A stretch of 47,117 nucleotides of DNA from Candidatus Latescibacterota bacterium (GTDB lineage: Bacteria; JAAXHH01): positions 1 through 47,117 of the forward strand of contig JAJEHX010000037.1 in assembly GCA_022823465.1 (NCBI GenBank), in the 5' to 3' direction. Under the pieces are notes generated by a model. That model made no database searches and was not told the DNA's origin. It saw only the letters and a list, made by a program, of their open reading frames with translations. Position numbers and translations under genes: made by a program. Below, one piece after another: positions 8,752 to 17,220 of the stretch (within the stretch, counting starts at the first letter, position 1; the number at the start of each line of letters is the position of its first letter).

Positions 8752-9642
8752 ATGGCGGAACGAATCGGCTTCATCGGCCTCGGCATCATGGGCGAGCCGA
8801 TGTGTCGCAACCTGATGAAGGCGGGATATGCCTGTACCGTGAATACCCGGACGAAATCCAGGGCTGAAAAGCTCCTTTCGGAAGGCGCGGCCTGGAGCGA
8901 CAGCCCGAAGGATACAGCCGGCCGGTCGGACGTGATCATCACCATCGTGACCGACACGCCGGACGTGGAGAAGGTCATCCTCGGCGAAGACGGGATCATC
9001 GAAGGCATCCGGTCGGGTTCGGTGGTAATCGACATGAGTACCATCTCCCCCTCCGCCACGCGGGACATGGCCGCCGCGCTCAAGGAAAAAGGCGCCGACA
9101 TGCTGGACGCGCCCGTGAGCGGCGGCGACACGGGGGCGATCGCCGGGACCCTCTCCATCATGGTGGGCGGCAAGCAGGACGCCTTCGACCGGTGCCTGCC
9201 GGTTTTCGAGGCCATGGGCAAGAGCATCAACCTGATCGGCGATCACGGCGCGGGGCAGATGACCAAGCTGTGCAACCAGGTGGCGGTGAGCGTGGCCAAC
9301 CTGGCCATGGCGGAAGCCCTCATCCTGGCGGCCAAGGCTGGTTTGGATATGGAGAAGATGCTCGCCGCCATCAGCGGGGGCGCCGCGGGTTCCTGGCAGT
9401 TGTCCAACCTGGCGCCGCGCATCATCAAGCGGGACTTCGATCCGGGTTTCATGGTGAAACTGCAGCAGAAGGATCTGCGGCTCGTGCTGGGCGCCGCGTC
9501 TGAACTCGGCCTGGGACTTCCCGGCGCGAGCCTGGCGCACCAGTTGTTCAACGCCGTCGAAGCAGCCGGTGAGGGCGACGAAGGCACGCAGGCGCTGGTG
9601 AAATCCCTGGAACGCATGTGCGGAGTGGAAGTACGCGGCTAG
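8752..9642 (+). CDS. 3-hydroxyisobutyrate dehydrogenase / tartronate semialdehyde reductase family
   Basis: The 296-residue NAD(P)-dependent beta-hydroxyacid dehydrogenase starts with the Rossmann motif GFIGLGIMGEPM (6-17). The substrate loop DAPVSGGDTGA (119-129) and the catalytic Lys172 in GAGQMTKLCNQ are present. These enzymes interconvert 3-hydroxyacids and semialdehydes (MmsB, GarR/GlxR). MmsA, the partner in valine breakdown, is encoded at 34864-36330, so an MmsB role is possible, but GarR-type reduction of tartronate semialdehyde is equally compatible. AAGGA lies upstream of the ATG. The stop codon is covered by a tandem duplication. The cytochrome c gene follows 45 bp later. Confidence 0.9.
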   Translation: MAERIGFIGLGIMGEPMCRNLMKAGYACTVNTRTKSRAEKLLSEGAAWSDSPKDTAGRSDVIITIVTDTPDVEKVILGEDGIIEGIRSGSVVIDMSTISPSATRDMAAALKEKGADMLDAPVSGGDTGAIAGTLSIMVGGKQDAFDRCLPVFEAMGKSINLIGDHGAGQMTKLCNQVAVSVANLAMAEALILAAKAGLDMEKMLAAISGGAAGSWQLSNLAPRIIKRDFDPGFMVKLQQKDLRLVLGAASELGLGLPGASLAHQLFNAVEAAGEGDEGTQALVKSLERMCGVEVRG

Positions 9643-9670
9643 TCAGGACGGAAGCACGCGGTCAGACAGG
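9627..9670. repeat. Imperfect 21-23-bp tandem duplication across a stop codon
   Basis: GGAAGTACGCGG (9627) recurs as GGAAGCACGCGG (9650), and each is followed by TCAGGAC or TCAGACAGG. The first copy holds the TAG stop of the dehydrogenase gene (9640-9642). The second lacks the CTAG quartet. The match is weaker than in the other cases. Confidence 0.6.
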
Positions 9671-9687
9671 TTCTCTGAAGGAGATCG

Positions 9688-10161
9688 ATGCGTTTCAGCG
9701 TGCTGGTGACTCTCTTCGGCGTGGGCGCGGTCCTGATGGCGGTCGCAGTGGTGTTCATGTACGGCACGGATGGAGCGGACGAACCCAGAACGCCGGCCGA
9801 CCACGGACGCCGGCTGTTTCGACTGCAGGGTTGTGCTACCTGCCACGCCATCGGCGGCGGCATTTCCCGGGGGCCGGACCTGGCCGGGTTGATTCCCCGG
9901 CTTTCGGCCCGTTTGACCGACGCGGCATACCGGGATCACCTGGACTCTCTTCAGGTAGCGCGGCCGGACGTTTACGCCTTCTTCGCTCCCCGGTACGAGG
10001 GGATATTCAGCGCGCAGGGCGATGAACGGATCGAGGCGTGGTTCGCCCAGCATCTGAAGAATCCCCGGTTCGATCATTTCACGGGCTTGATGCCCGATTA
10101 CGATCATTTGACCGAAGAACAAATCGAACGGTTGACGGCCTTTATCATGACCTTGAAGTAG
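9688..10161 (+). CDS. Class I cytochrome c, membrane-anchored or secreted
   Basis: The 157-residue protein begins with a hydrophobic segment (residues 4-24, LVTLFGVGAVLMAVAVVFMY), either a signal or an anchor. One covalent haem site C49-A-T-C52-H53 follows, and Met135 in GLMPDYDHL is the likely sixth iron ligand. The C-terminal helix LTEEQIERLTAFIMTL is typical of small c-type cytochromes. It would carry electrons in the periplasm; its partner is unknown. The insertion between haem site and Met (about 80 residues) is longer than in minimal cytochromes c. AAGGAG lies five bases upstream of the ATG. A three-copy tandem array begins at its stop codon. Confidence 0.9.
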   Translation: MRFSVLVTLFGVGAVLMAVAVVFMYGTDGADEPRTPADHGRRLFRLQGCATCHAIGGGISRGPDLAGLIPRLSARLTDAAYRDHLDSLQVARPDVYAFFAPRYEGIFSAQGDERIEAWFAQHLKNPRFDHFTGLMPDYDHLTEEQIERLTAFIMTLK

Positions 10162-10248
10162 AACAGCTGAGCCGAACCAGGCGCCTGCGAGAACAGCCAG
10201 CCGAACCAGGCGCCTGCTAGAACAGCCAGCCGAACCAGGCACTTGCGA
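10161..10248. repeat. Three-copy 29-30-bp tandem array after cytochrome c
   Basis: Units lie at 10161-10190 (30 bp), 10191-10219 and 10220-10248 (29 bp each). Each contains GCCGAACCAGGC and starts GAACAGC. The first base of the array is the last base of the TAG stop codon. The units are contiguous without spacers, so this is not a CRISPR array. Confidence 0.92.
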
Positions 10249-10328
10249 GTACACCATTTGAAATAAACGTCCGCGGTCAGGAAGCGCAGTGAGCCGCGGT
10301 ACACCTATAGCAGAACGGAGAACGAAAC

Positions 10329-12005
10329 ATGTCAGACGCCGGAAAAAGACACAGCAGGACCATCACCGACGGCCCTTCGCGGGCTCCGGCCCGGGCCATG
10401 CTCAAGGCTTCGGGGTTCACCGACTCTGATCTGGCCCGTCCGATCATCGGGATCGCCAACACCTGGATCGAGATCGGCCCCTGCACCTATCACCTTCGCG
10501 ACCTCGCCGAATACGTAAAGGAGGGCGTCCGGGAGGCCGGCGGCACGCCCATGGAGTTCAACACCGTCTCCATCTCCGACGGGATCACCATGGGCAGCCA
10601 GGGCATGAAGGCCTCCCTGGTCAGCCGCGAGGTGATCGCCGATTCCATCGAACTGGTCACGATCGGGAACATGTTCGACGGCCTGATCGCCCTATCCGGC
10701 TGCGACAAGACGATCCCGGGCACGGTCATGGCCCTTGGCCGGGTTAACGTCCCGTCCCTCATGCTCTACGGCGGCTCCATCATGCCCGGCAGTTTCCAGC
10801 AGCACGACGTCACCATCCAAGACGTCTTCGAGGCGGTCGGCGCCCACGCGTCGGGACGGATGACCGACCTCGAACTGAAGGACATGGAAGACCACGCCTG
10901 TCCGGGCGCCGGGGCCTGCGGCGGCCAGTTCACGGCCAATACCATGGCCATCGCATTCGAAATGCTGGGCATCTCGCCCATCGGCAGCGCGAGCGTGCCC
11001 GCCACCCATCCGGATAAACCGGAGGTGGGCCGCCAATGCGGTCGGCAGGTCATGGAACTGGTGCGAAGGAACATCTGTCCCCGGGACGTCATGACCCGGA
11101 ACGCCTTCGAAAACGCCATTGCCGCCGTGCTCACCACGGGCGGTTCTACCAACAGCGTGCTGCACCTCCTGGCCGTCGCGCAGGAATCGGGCGTGGACCT
11201 GCAGATCGAGGATTTCGACCGGATCAGCGAGAAGACGCCGCTGCTCGCGGACCTGAAGCCGGGCGGACGGTTCGTGGCCAATGATCTGTTCGCCGCGGGC
11301 GGGAACCGGCTCGTGGCCAAACGCATGCTGGAAGGCGGCATGCTCCACCAGGATGAGATCACCGTTTCAGGCCGGACTATCGCCGAAGAAGCGGCAGCCG
11401 CGTCCGAGACGCCGGGCCAGGTAGTCGTCCGAAACCTCGAAGCCCCCCTCAAACCCACGGGCGGATACGTGATCCTGAAGGGCAACCTGGCCCCAGAAGG
11501 ATGCGTCCTGAAGGTCGCGGGCCACGAGAAGACCCATCACCGCGGCCCTGCGCGGGTATTCGACTGCGAGGAAGACGCCATGGCGGAGGTATTGAAGGGC
11601 GGGATCAAACCCAACGACGTGGTGGTCATCCGCTACGAGGGACCGAAGGGCGGTCCGGGCATGCGGGAGATGCTGGCCGTCACGGGCGCCCTCGTCGGGG
11701 CGGGGCTCGGAGAATCGGTGGCCCTGATGACCGACGGCCGCTTTTCAGGCGCGACCCACGGTTTCATGGTCGGGCACGTGGCGCCCGAAGCCGCCGTGCG
11801 GGGTCCCATCGCCGCGTTGCGGGACGAAGACACGGTGGTCTTCGACGTGGCGTCCCGGCGCCTGGACGTGGAACTGACCGACGAGGAGATCGCAGAACGC
11901 CTTACCGACTGGTCCGAGCGGGCCTCCCGTTTTGGTGACGGAGTGATGACCAAGTACGCCCGGCTAGTTTCTTCAGCGGCAAGAGGGGCGGTCACAAGGG
12001 CCTGA
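10329..12005 (+). CDS. ilvD: Dihydroxy-acid dehydratase
   Basis: The 558-residue enzyme dehydrates 2,3-dihydroxy-3-methylbutanoate (and the methylpentanoate analogue), the third step of valine and isoleucine synthesis. Three cysteines fit a [2Fe-2S]-type site: C52 (EIGPCTYHL), C125 (SGCDKTIPG) and C197 ([16 protein letters not shown]). [13 protein letters not shown] and the C-terminal [21 protein letters not shown] in pieces are family signatures. The length is normal. GGAG lies nine bases before the ATG. It converges on the arginase gene, with only six bases between the stops. No other ilv or leu genes are in the window. Confidence 0.96.
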   Translation: MSDAGKRHSRTITDGPSRAPARAMLKASGFTDSDLARPIIGIANTWIEIGPCTYHLRDLAEYVKEGVREAGGTPMEFNTVSISDGITMGSQGMKASLVSREVIADSIELVTIGNMFDGLIALSGCDKTIPGTVMALGRVNVPSLMLYGGSIMPGSFQQHDVTIQDVFEAVGAHASGRMTDLELKDMEDHACPGAGACGGQFTANTMAIAFEMLGISPIGSASVPATHPDKPEVGRQCGRQVMELVRRNICPRDVMTRNAFENAIAAVLTTGGSTNSVLHLLAVAQESGVDLQIEDFDRISEKTPLLADLKPGGRFVANDLFAAGGNRLVAKRMLEGGMLHQDEITVSGRTIAEEAAAASETPGQVVVRNLEAPLKPTGGYVILKGNLAPEGCVLKVAGHEKTHHRGPARVFDCEEDAMAEVLKGGIKPNDVVVIRYEGPKGGPGMREMLAVTGALVGAGLGESVALMTDGRFSGATHGFMVGHVAPEAAVRGPIAALRDEDTVVFDVASRRLDVELTDEEIAERLTDWSERASRFGDGVMTKYARLVSSAARGAVTRA

Positions 12006-12011
12006 CCTGAT

Positions 12012-12920
12012 TTACAGAATCCCGCGGCCGAGCGCAGACAGCAGAAGCTCCACGCCCAGCTCGGCCGTCGTGTTGCGTGTATCCAGGATCGGGTTCAGTT
12101 CGACCAGGTCGAGGGCGCGCAGCAATCCGCTGTCGGCCACCGTTTCCATGAGCAGGTGCGCTTCGCGGTAGCTCAGTCCGCCCTTAACCGGCGTACCCAC
12201 GCCTGGGGCGATCCCCGGATCGCATACGTCGAGATCGAAGGACACGTGAACGCCCGCCGTTCCACTTCCCGCGAGGTCTAGCGCCTTTTCCGCCACCCGG
12301 GCCATCCCCAGCTGATCCACGTCCTTCATCGTGTAGACATGGATTCCGGAATCGAGCACCAGATTACGCTCCGCGGGGTCGAGGTTGCGTACGCCCACGA
12401 GGACGGTGTGCTCCGCTTCGACGGCCGGTCCGGCCGGACCGAAACCCGATAATTCAACCGGCTGCCCGCCCAGCAGCGCGGACAGCGCCATGCCGTGCAC
12501 GTTTCCGCTCGTGCTGATGCCGGGTGTATTCATGTCGCCGTGGGCGTCGATCCAAAGCAGGCCGATACGTTCCCCGTCGTCCCGGGCGCGGGCGGCCGTG
12601 GCAGTTGCCGAACCGGCTGCCAGACTGTGATCGCCGCCCAAAACTACGGGAATCGCTCCATCCCGGTGGGCTGCGAGTGCCGTATCGAAAAGGCTGCGGC
12701 AAACGCCCTCGATGTCTTCGATGCACTTCTTGGCGGGATCGCCAGGACGGCACATTTCACGGATGGGAGCGGGCAGATCGCCCCGGTCCGTCACCGTTCT
12801 TCCGAGGGCGGAGACGCGTTCGCCGACATTGGCGATGCGCATGGCTGAGGGGCCCATGTCGACGCCCCGGCGGCCCGCGCCGAGATCGAGAGGGACGCCG
12901 ATGATGTGGATCGGAGCCAT
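12012..12920 (-). CDS. rocF: Arginase (ureohydrolase family)
   Basis: The 302-residue enzyme hydrolyses arginine to ornithine and urea using a binuclear Mn site. All metal ligands are visible: H98 in GGDHS, D125-A-H127-G-D129 and D229/D231 in SFDLDVCDP with D234. The GNVHGMALS segment (H142) is typical of true arginase rather than agmatinase. The N-terminal IGVPLDLGAGRRGVDMGPSAMR also matches arginase. The start is the ATG at 12920 with AAGGA eight bases before it; the longer start at 12959 adds unrelated residues. It is the last of three minus-strand genes after the PEP-hydrolase-like and cupin genes. Confidence 0.93.
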   Translation of the reverse strand: MAPIHIIGVPLDLGAGRRGVDMGPSAMRIANVGERVSALGRTVTDRGDLPAPIREMCRPGDPAKKCIEDIEGVCRSLFDTALAAHRDGAIPVVLGGDHSLAAGSATATAARARDDGERIGLLWIDAHGDMNTPGISTSGNVHGMALSALLGGQPVELSGFGPAGPAVEAEHTVLVGVRNLDPAERNLVLDSGIHVYTMKDVDQLGMARVAEKALDLAGSGTAGVHVSFDLDVCDPGIAPGVGTPVKGGLSYREAHLLMETVADSGLLRALDLVELNPILDTRNTTAELGVELLLSALGRGIL

Positions 12921-12949
12921 CGGGGTATTCCTTAAAAGATCGTGATGCG

Positions 12950-12994
12950 GCGAGCGCACCGGGTGGGCGCGCCGGTCGCGAGCGCGCCGGATGG
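12950..12994. repeat. 28-bp-period direct repeat between the cupin and arginase genes
   Basis: GCGAGCGCACCGGGTGG (12950-12966) recurs as GCGAGCGCGCCGGATGG (12978-12994), 15 of 17 matching. It lies about 20 bp downstream of the cupin stop. Confidence 0.6.
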
Positions 12995-13012
12995 ACCAGT
13001 AGCGCCGTCAGA

Positions 13013-13441
13013 TCAGTCCCGGACGGGCAGGTCACCCGGCGGTGCGATACGGCAGCCGGGCAGGGTGCGCAGAAAGGCTTCGGGACCCGGCGGACAGTAG
13101 ATGGCGATGATGCGCATAGGCTCCCAGCCGGTGTTGATCGTTTCGTGGTACATGTCGGCGGGAATGTGGCACATCATGCCGGGTCCGACCTTGCGGCGGA
13201 TCTCCTTTCCGTCTTCCTCCACCATCTGTTCGCCCTCACCCGAAATGTAATAGAGGATTTCCTCCACGCCGGGATGGTTATGCCGCTCATGCCCCTTGCC
13301 CGGCTCCAGCACGACCAGCCCCATGCTGAAGCGTTCCGTTTCGGTCACCCGGGGCTCGCTGAACCACTTTATATTGCCCCAGTCGAACATCATGGTTTCC
13401 ACGTCGTCCGGCTCTACGAATCGACGGCCAGGTTCCGGCAT
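13013..13441 (-). CDS. Small cupin-domain protein
   Basis: The 142-residue protein is a single conserved beta-barrel cupin. Motif 1 is seen as GKGHERHNHPGVEEILYYISGEGE in overlapping parts: His residues in HERHNHP and the Glu in VEEILY are the usual metal ligands. Motif 2 is the IPADMYHETINTG segment with one further His. Such proteins bind a metal and act as sugar isomerases, dioxygenases or ligand sensors; the reaction here is unknown. AGGAGG lies five bases before the ATG at 13441. The reading frame stays open far upstream (to 14419), but that part is a shadow of the neighbouring gene and a repeat-rich leader. Confidence 0.85.
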   Translation of the reverse strand: MPEPGRRFVEPDDVETMMFDWGNIKWFSEPRVTETERFSMGLVVLEPGKGHERHNHPGVEEILYYISGEGEQMVEEDGKEIRRKVGPGMMCHIPADMYHETINTGWEPMRIIAIYCPPGPEAFLRTLPGCRIAPPGDLPVRD

Positions 13442-13450
13442 ATCTGCCTC

Positions 13451-13567
13451 CTGAGTCTGCGCAACGTGCTGTGTGAGTCTGCACTGAGTGCTGTTGTGAG
13501 TCTGCACGCCGTGAGTCTGCTCAGTGCGTATACGTGCGGCGTGTATCTGTGTGGCGCGTATTTGTGC
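13451..13567. repeat. Repeat-rich leader between the PEP-hydrolase-like and cupin genes
   Basis: GTGAGTCTGC occurs at 13473, 13496 and 13511, with a variant CTGAGTCTGC at 13451. It is followed by three degenerate 15-bp units (13523-13537, 13538-13552, 13553-13567) of the form GGCGTGTATCTGTGT. The array lies just 5' of the cupin SD on the minus strand and would form most of the 170-bp intercistronic transcript. Confidence 0.75.
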
Positions 13568-13611
13568 CGCGCTGGGCGGCCGATTCACTGAATCAGCCAA
13601 CCTCTGGTCAT

Positions 13612-14439
13612 CTAAATGGCCAGTCCCTTGAAATGCCGGACCTGTTCTGTAAGCGCCCGTTCCACGGGCAGACGCTCGATGCTCGACGCCCCGAAGAAGC
13701 CCACAACCCCGGTCGTGTTGCTCAGCACGTACTCTGCGTCGTCGGGTTCGGCGATGGGGCCGCCGTGGCATAGGACCAGGATGTCCTCCCTTACCCCGAC
13801 GGCCGCGTCGCGGATGGCCTGGACCCGCTCTGCGGCCTCCGGCAGCGTCATGGCCGTCTGGGCGCCGATCGTGCCGCTGGTGGTCAGTCCCATGTGGGGC
13901 ACGAGCACGTCCGCACCCGCCCCGGCCATCTTCACGGCTTCTTCCTCGTTGAAGACATAGGGACAGGTGAGCAGCCCGGCCTGGTGGGCCTCGGCGATCA
14001 TCTCGACCTCCAGGTCGTATCCCATGTTCGTTTCTTCCAGGTTCTGGCGGAACAGGCCGTCGATGAGACCGACCGTGGGGAAGTTCTGCACGCCGGAGAA
14101 GCCCTGGTCCTTGAGCTGTCGAACAAACACGCTCATGATGCGGAAGGGGTCCGTTCCGCAGACGCCGGCCAGCACCGGGGCGTCCTCCACGATGGTCAGG
14201 ACCTCCTGGCCCATCTCCACCACCACCTGGTTGGCGTCGCCGTAGGGCATCATCCCCGAGAGAGAACCGCGTCCGCCCATGCGGTACCGGCCGGAGTTGT
14301 AGATGATGATGATGTCGGCGCCTCCGGCCTCCGCGCACTTGGCGGAAAGGCCCGTGCCGGCGCCGGTGCCGATGATGGGTTTGCCTTCGGATACCTGCGC
14401 CCGCAACCGCCGCAGGCATTCGTCATAGGGTATGGCCAT
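13612..14439 (-). CDS. PEP-hydrolase-like TIM-barrel protein (PEP mutase superfamily, Pfam PEP_hydrolase)
   Basis: The 275-residue protein reads PIIGTGAGTGLSAKCAEAGGADIIIIYNSGRYRM, then GTDPFRIMSVFVRQLKDQG, FPTVGLIDG, GYDLEVEMI and VLVPHMGLTTSGTIG. This is the conserved pattern of the family once called TIM-barrel signal transduction proteins and now annotated as phosphoenolpyruvate hydrolase family. Members are often linked to Tm-1-like UPF0261 proteins, none of which is seen here. The start is the ATG at 14439 with GGAG six bases upstream; the 58 residues before it are not conserved-looking. It probably leads a unit with the cupin and arginase genes. The true reaction in bacteria is uncertain. 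Confidence 0.85.
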   Translation of the reverse strand: MAIPYDECLRRLRAQVSEGKPIIGTGAGTGLSAKCAEAGGADIIIIYNSGRYRMGGRGSLSGMMPYGDANQVVVEMGQEVLTIVEDAPVLAGVCGTDPFRIMSVFVRQLKDQGFSGVQNFPTVGLIDGLFRQNLEETNMGYDLEVEMIAEAHQAGLLTCPYVFNEEEAVKMAGAGADVLVPHMGLTTSGTIGAQTAMTLPEAAERVQAIRDAAVGVREDILVLCHGGPIAEPDDAEYVLSNTTGVVGFFGASSIERLPVERALTEQVRHFKGLAI

Positions 14440-14702
14440 GGTTTGCTCCGGTACTGGGACTAAGTGATGCGTGATATGTGCGACTTCCAGGCATGCATTC
14501 GCAGCCGCTTTGCCCGCAAAGCGGTATGATTCGAGTATAGGAACAGGTCGAACCGGCGTCAACGAAATTGGCGGCACGACAGGATGGACGCGCAATATGT
14601 TTGAACAGGTCATGAGTGCGCTTTATTTTCATGGAAGAAAGCGCCTCGCCGCAACGTCAAAGAACCGGCACTCAGATCCGGTCGTTCGCAAAGGGTCATG
14701 CC

Positions 14703-17144
14703 ATGATCGGCAACGCGTTTCTACGCATCCAACCGATGCGGCACGAGGAAGCCCACATCCTTCGATTCGAAGTCCGGGATCCGGACAGGGGCTGGCGTAC
14801 CGTCCTGTCCCACCGGGCCGAAAGCAAGCACCGCCCCTGGGAAAAGGATGAGGCTTCGTCGGTGGAAGATCTGGAAGTCGCGCCTTCGGAAGGCCTGGAA
14901 GGCCCGTCCTCGGAAGGCCTGGAAGGCCCGTTTTCGGGTGGAAGATCGACCGGGGTCTTCACGGAGATCAACACACAGGGTGCGACCACACTCATCCGGC
15001 GTGGCGAGATCGGCAATCACCGTCTCGAGGAACGCATTTCCATTGTATCGGACAACCGGCTTCGGGTCGAGGTGCGAGATCGCCTCACCCGTTCCGGCGT
15101 GCCTCTTGCGCGGCTGATGAATCATTACTACTTCATGCCCGACAATCGGGCGATGGGCTACGCCCTGCCCCTGGACTTCGCGTGGCTGCCAGGGTTGCAC
15201 GACAACGAGGAACACGTGGCCGGGGACTGGTTCTTCCGGTCTCCCTGCGCCATCGTTTCGGCCCACGGAGTCTATGCCGCCATCGTGCCCGATCTGGATC
15301 GGATGCAGGAGCAACCGGACCTTCCCCACGCCCTCGACCTGCGCGCCTGGCATCACCCCGGAAGCGGAGAGGCCTACGGCCTCCCGCGCCTCTCCTACGG
15401 TATCTGCCGATGGAAACCGGACGGCCACGTGCTAACGGCCCGCGATGAAGCCGCGCCGATTGAGCAGACTGAAATCACCTATGCTTTCGATCTGCTGGTC
15501 GGGGCTGCCCAGGGTCCCAAACCGGTCGTGACCCAGGTGACGGAACTGCTGTGGGACAAATACGGGACACGATGTATGCAGGACATTCGGCCCCAGGTCA
15601 TGCCCTTTGAGGCATATGGAAGTCAGTATACCTACAAACATGAGCTGAAACTTTGGGAAAAACGTGTAACCTGCGGTGATGGAGCGGGTTATGGGATCGA
15701 AAATGTCTGGCGGAGAGGCGTCAACTACCACGCCTGGGAGAATGACTTCCAGGCCGGATACGGCCTGCTGCATTACGGACGGAAATGGGCGGACGATCAT
15801 CTTGCAGCCATCGCCGAAGGCATGATCAATCTGCGGCTTTCCTCGCCCAGGCGGAAGGGGGCCTTCCCTTGTATATACAATGTAGATACAGCGTCCTGGG
15901 AAGGGGCCATGTACTGGACTTCCTGGCCCGCGCACCCCATGGATGGCTACGACCTGCAGTCCATGGGCGTCACGGCCTGGTGGATGCTCTACTGGTATGA
16001 GCATTACCCCGATCTCGAACGCGGGGCCGATGCGCTGAACTGGATCATCGATTTCTGCCGGTTCCTGGTCGACGCCCAGCTCCCGTCCGGCGCGATCCCG
16101 ACCTATTTCGACCGTCAACTCGACCCCGCGCCCCAACTGAAGGAAGACGCCCCCACGGCCATAGGCGGCGCGGTGCTGGCGAAGACCGCCCGCATCGTTG
16201 GAGATCCCGAAATGGAACGAGCCGCCCTGAAGGCCGGCGCGTTCATGAACCGGGAAATCGTCCCGAAGATGAGGTTCCAGGATTTCGAGCTCTTCTACTC
16301 CTGCGCGCCGAGGCCGCTGTACTGGGTCGATCCCCTCAACGGCATCCCGCCGGTCAACACGCTGGCCATTCAGTGGGCTGCGGATCACTTCCTCGCCCTG
16401 TACCGGCTGACGGAAGATGAGCAGTCCTTGCGCCAGGGCGAGTACTGCCTGGGCCTCTTGTCCCTGTTCCAGCAGGTGTGGGCGCCGAACCGGTTCGGCA
16501 AGGCCTGCCTTTTCGGCGGTTTCGGCGTGATGAACTGCGACGGGGAATGGAACGACGGCCGGCAGTCCCGCATGGTGCCCACCTACGCGGACTATTACCT
16601 CGCTACAGGCAAGATCGAATACCTCGAGCGGGCCGTGGCCGCCTGCCGCGCCGCCTTCGCCGCCATGGACATGGAGGAAAACCACGCCAACGGAATAAAC
16701 GACTACCGCATCACCATGGCCGAGCAAGTCCAGGTGGAAGCGGGAATCGGCCTGTCGCCGGAGAGCGTCATGCACGGCGATCCCTGGGTGCATAGCGGGG
16801 AAGGCGGCGGATGGACCGGCTTCAACTGGGGCCCCGGCGGCGGCCTCAGCGCCGCGGCGTACCTGGAACGTCATTTCGGAGGCGTCTGGGTAGATGGAAG
16901 GACCAGAACCGCGATCGGCATCGACGGAGTCTGCGCCAAAGTAGAGGGATGGACGGACGGGCACATCGCGTTGTCCGTCAAGAACGCCCTGAACCAGTTG
17001 CCGTTGCCATATACCGCACGTCGGAAGGTCCTGGTCCGATTCGGGAACCTGGCCGAAGGCGAACGCAAGATCACGATCAACGGACAGAACTTGGGCCAGA
17101 TGCGGCGAGCCGACCTGGCACAGGGGTTGGAAGTCGAGGTTTGA
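14703..17144 (+). CDS. Uncharacterised large protein, glycoside-hydrolase-like (alpha/alpha)-barrel
   Basis: About 813 residues from the ATG at 14703 (AAGGG upstream); a GTG at 14616 or ATG at 14631 in the same frame would add 24-29 residues. I recognise no named family. The first 200 residues look beta-rich. The middle and C-terminal part is helical and aromatic-rich (WEGAMYWTSWPAHPMDGYDL, GVTAWWMLYWYEHYP, CDGEWNDGRQSRMVPTYADY), with repeating helix pairs such as YLATGKIEYLERAVAACRAAF. That recalls six-hairpin glycosidases or broad carbohydrate-active (alpha/alpha)6 barrels. No signal peptide is evident. An in-frame 24-bp duplication (SEGLEGPS) lies near residues 61-76. The stop codon is tandemly duplicated. 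A PhyH gene follows at 76 bp. Confidence 0.65.
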   Translation: MIGNAFLRIQPMRHEEAHILRFEVRDPDRGWRTVLSHRAESKHRPWEKDEASSVEDLEVAPSEGLEGPSSEGLEGPFSGGRSTGVFTEINTQGATTLIRRGEIGNHRLEERISIVSDNRLRVEVRDRLTRSGVPLARLMNHYYFMPDNRAMGYALPLDFAWLPGLHDNEEHVAGDWFFRSPCAIVSAHGVYAAIVPDLDRMQEQPDLPHALDLRAWHHPGSGEAYGLPRLSYGICRWKPDGHVLTARDEAAPIEQTEITYAFDLLVGAAQGPKPVVTQVTELLWDKYGTRCMQDIRPQVMPFEAYGSQYTYKHELKLWEKRVTCGDGAGYGIENVWRRGVNYHAWENDFQAGYGLLHYGRKWADDHLAAIAEGMINLRLSSPRRKGAFPCIYNVDTASWEGAMYWTSWPAHPMDGYDLQSMGVTAWWMLYWYEHYPDLERGADALNWIIDFCRFLVDAQLPSGAIPTYFDRQLDPAPQLKEDAPTAIGGAVLAKTARIVGDPEMERAALKAGAFMNREIVPKMRFQDFELFYSCAPRPLYWVDPLNGIPPVNTLAIQWAADHFLALYRLTEDEQSLRQGEYCLGLLSLFQQVWAPNRFGKACLFGGFGVMNCDGEWNDGRQSRMVPTYADYYLATGKIEYLERAVAACRAAFAAMDMEENHANGINDYRITMAEQVQVEAGIGLSPESVMHGDPWVHSGEGGGWTGFNWGPGGGLSAAAYLERHFGGVWVDGRTRTAIGIDGVCAKVEGWTDGHIALSVKNALNQLPLPYTARRKVLVRFGNLAEGERKITINGQNLGQMRRADLAQGLEVEV
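14883..14930. repeat. In-frame 24-bp tandem duplication inside the barrel-protein gene
   Basis: 14883-14906 and 14907-14930 differ at two positions and encode PSEGLEGP then SSEGLEGP in a low-complexity linker. The length is a multiple of three, so the frame is kept. Confidence 0.9.
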
Positions 17145-17177
17145 CGGGGTATTGCCTGTTTAGCGGGGTATTGCCTG
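17140..17177. repeat. 19-bp tandem duplication across a stop codon
   Basis: TTTGACGGGGTATTGCCTG (17140-17158) is followed at once by TTTAGCGGGGTATTGCCTG (17159-17177). The TGA stop of the barrel-protein gene is within the first copy; the second copy reads TTTAG. Nineteen is not a multiple of three. Confidence 0.92.
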
Positions 17178-17220
17178 ACGGAATATCAATACCATTGAGC
17201 AGCACACAAAGGGAGCGCTT

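Noticed and set aside
10161-10248. CRISPR array
   Set aside because: The 29-30-bp units are contiguous with no spacers, and no cas gene is present.
13013-14419. 468-codon frame extending the cupin upstream
   Set aside because: The upstream part reads through the wrong frame of the PEP-hydrolase-like gene and a repeat-rich spacer; the cupin has a perfect SD and ATG at 13441.
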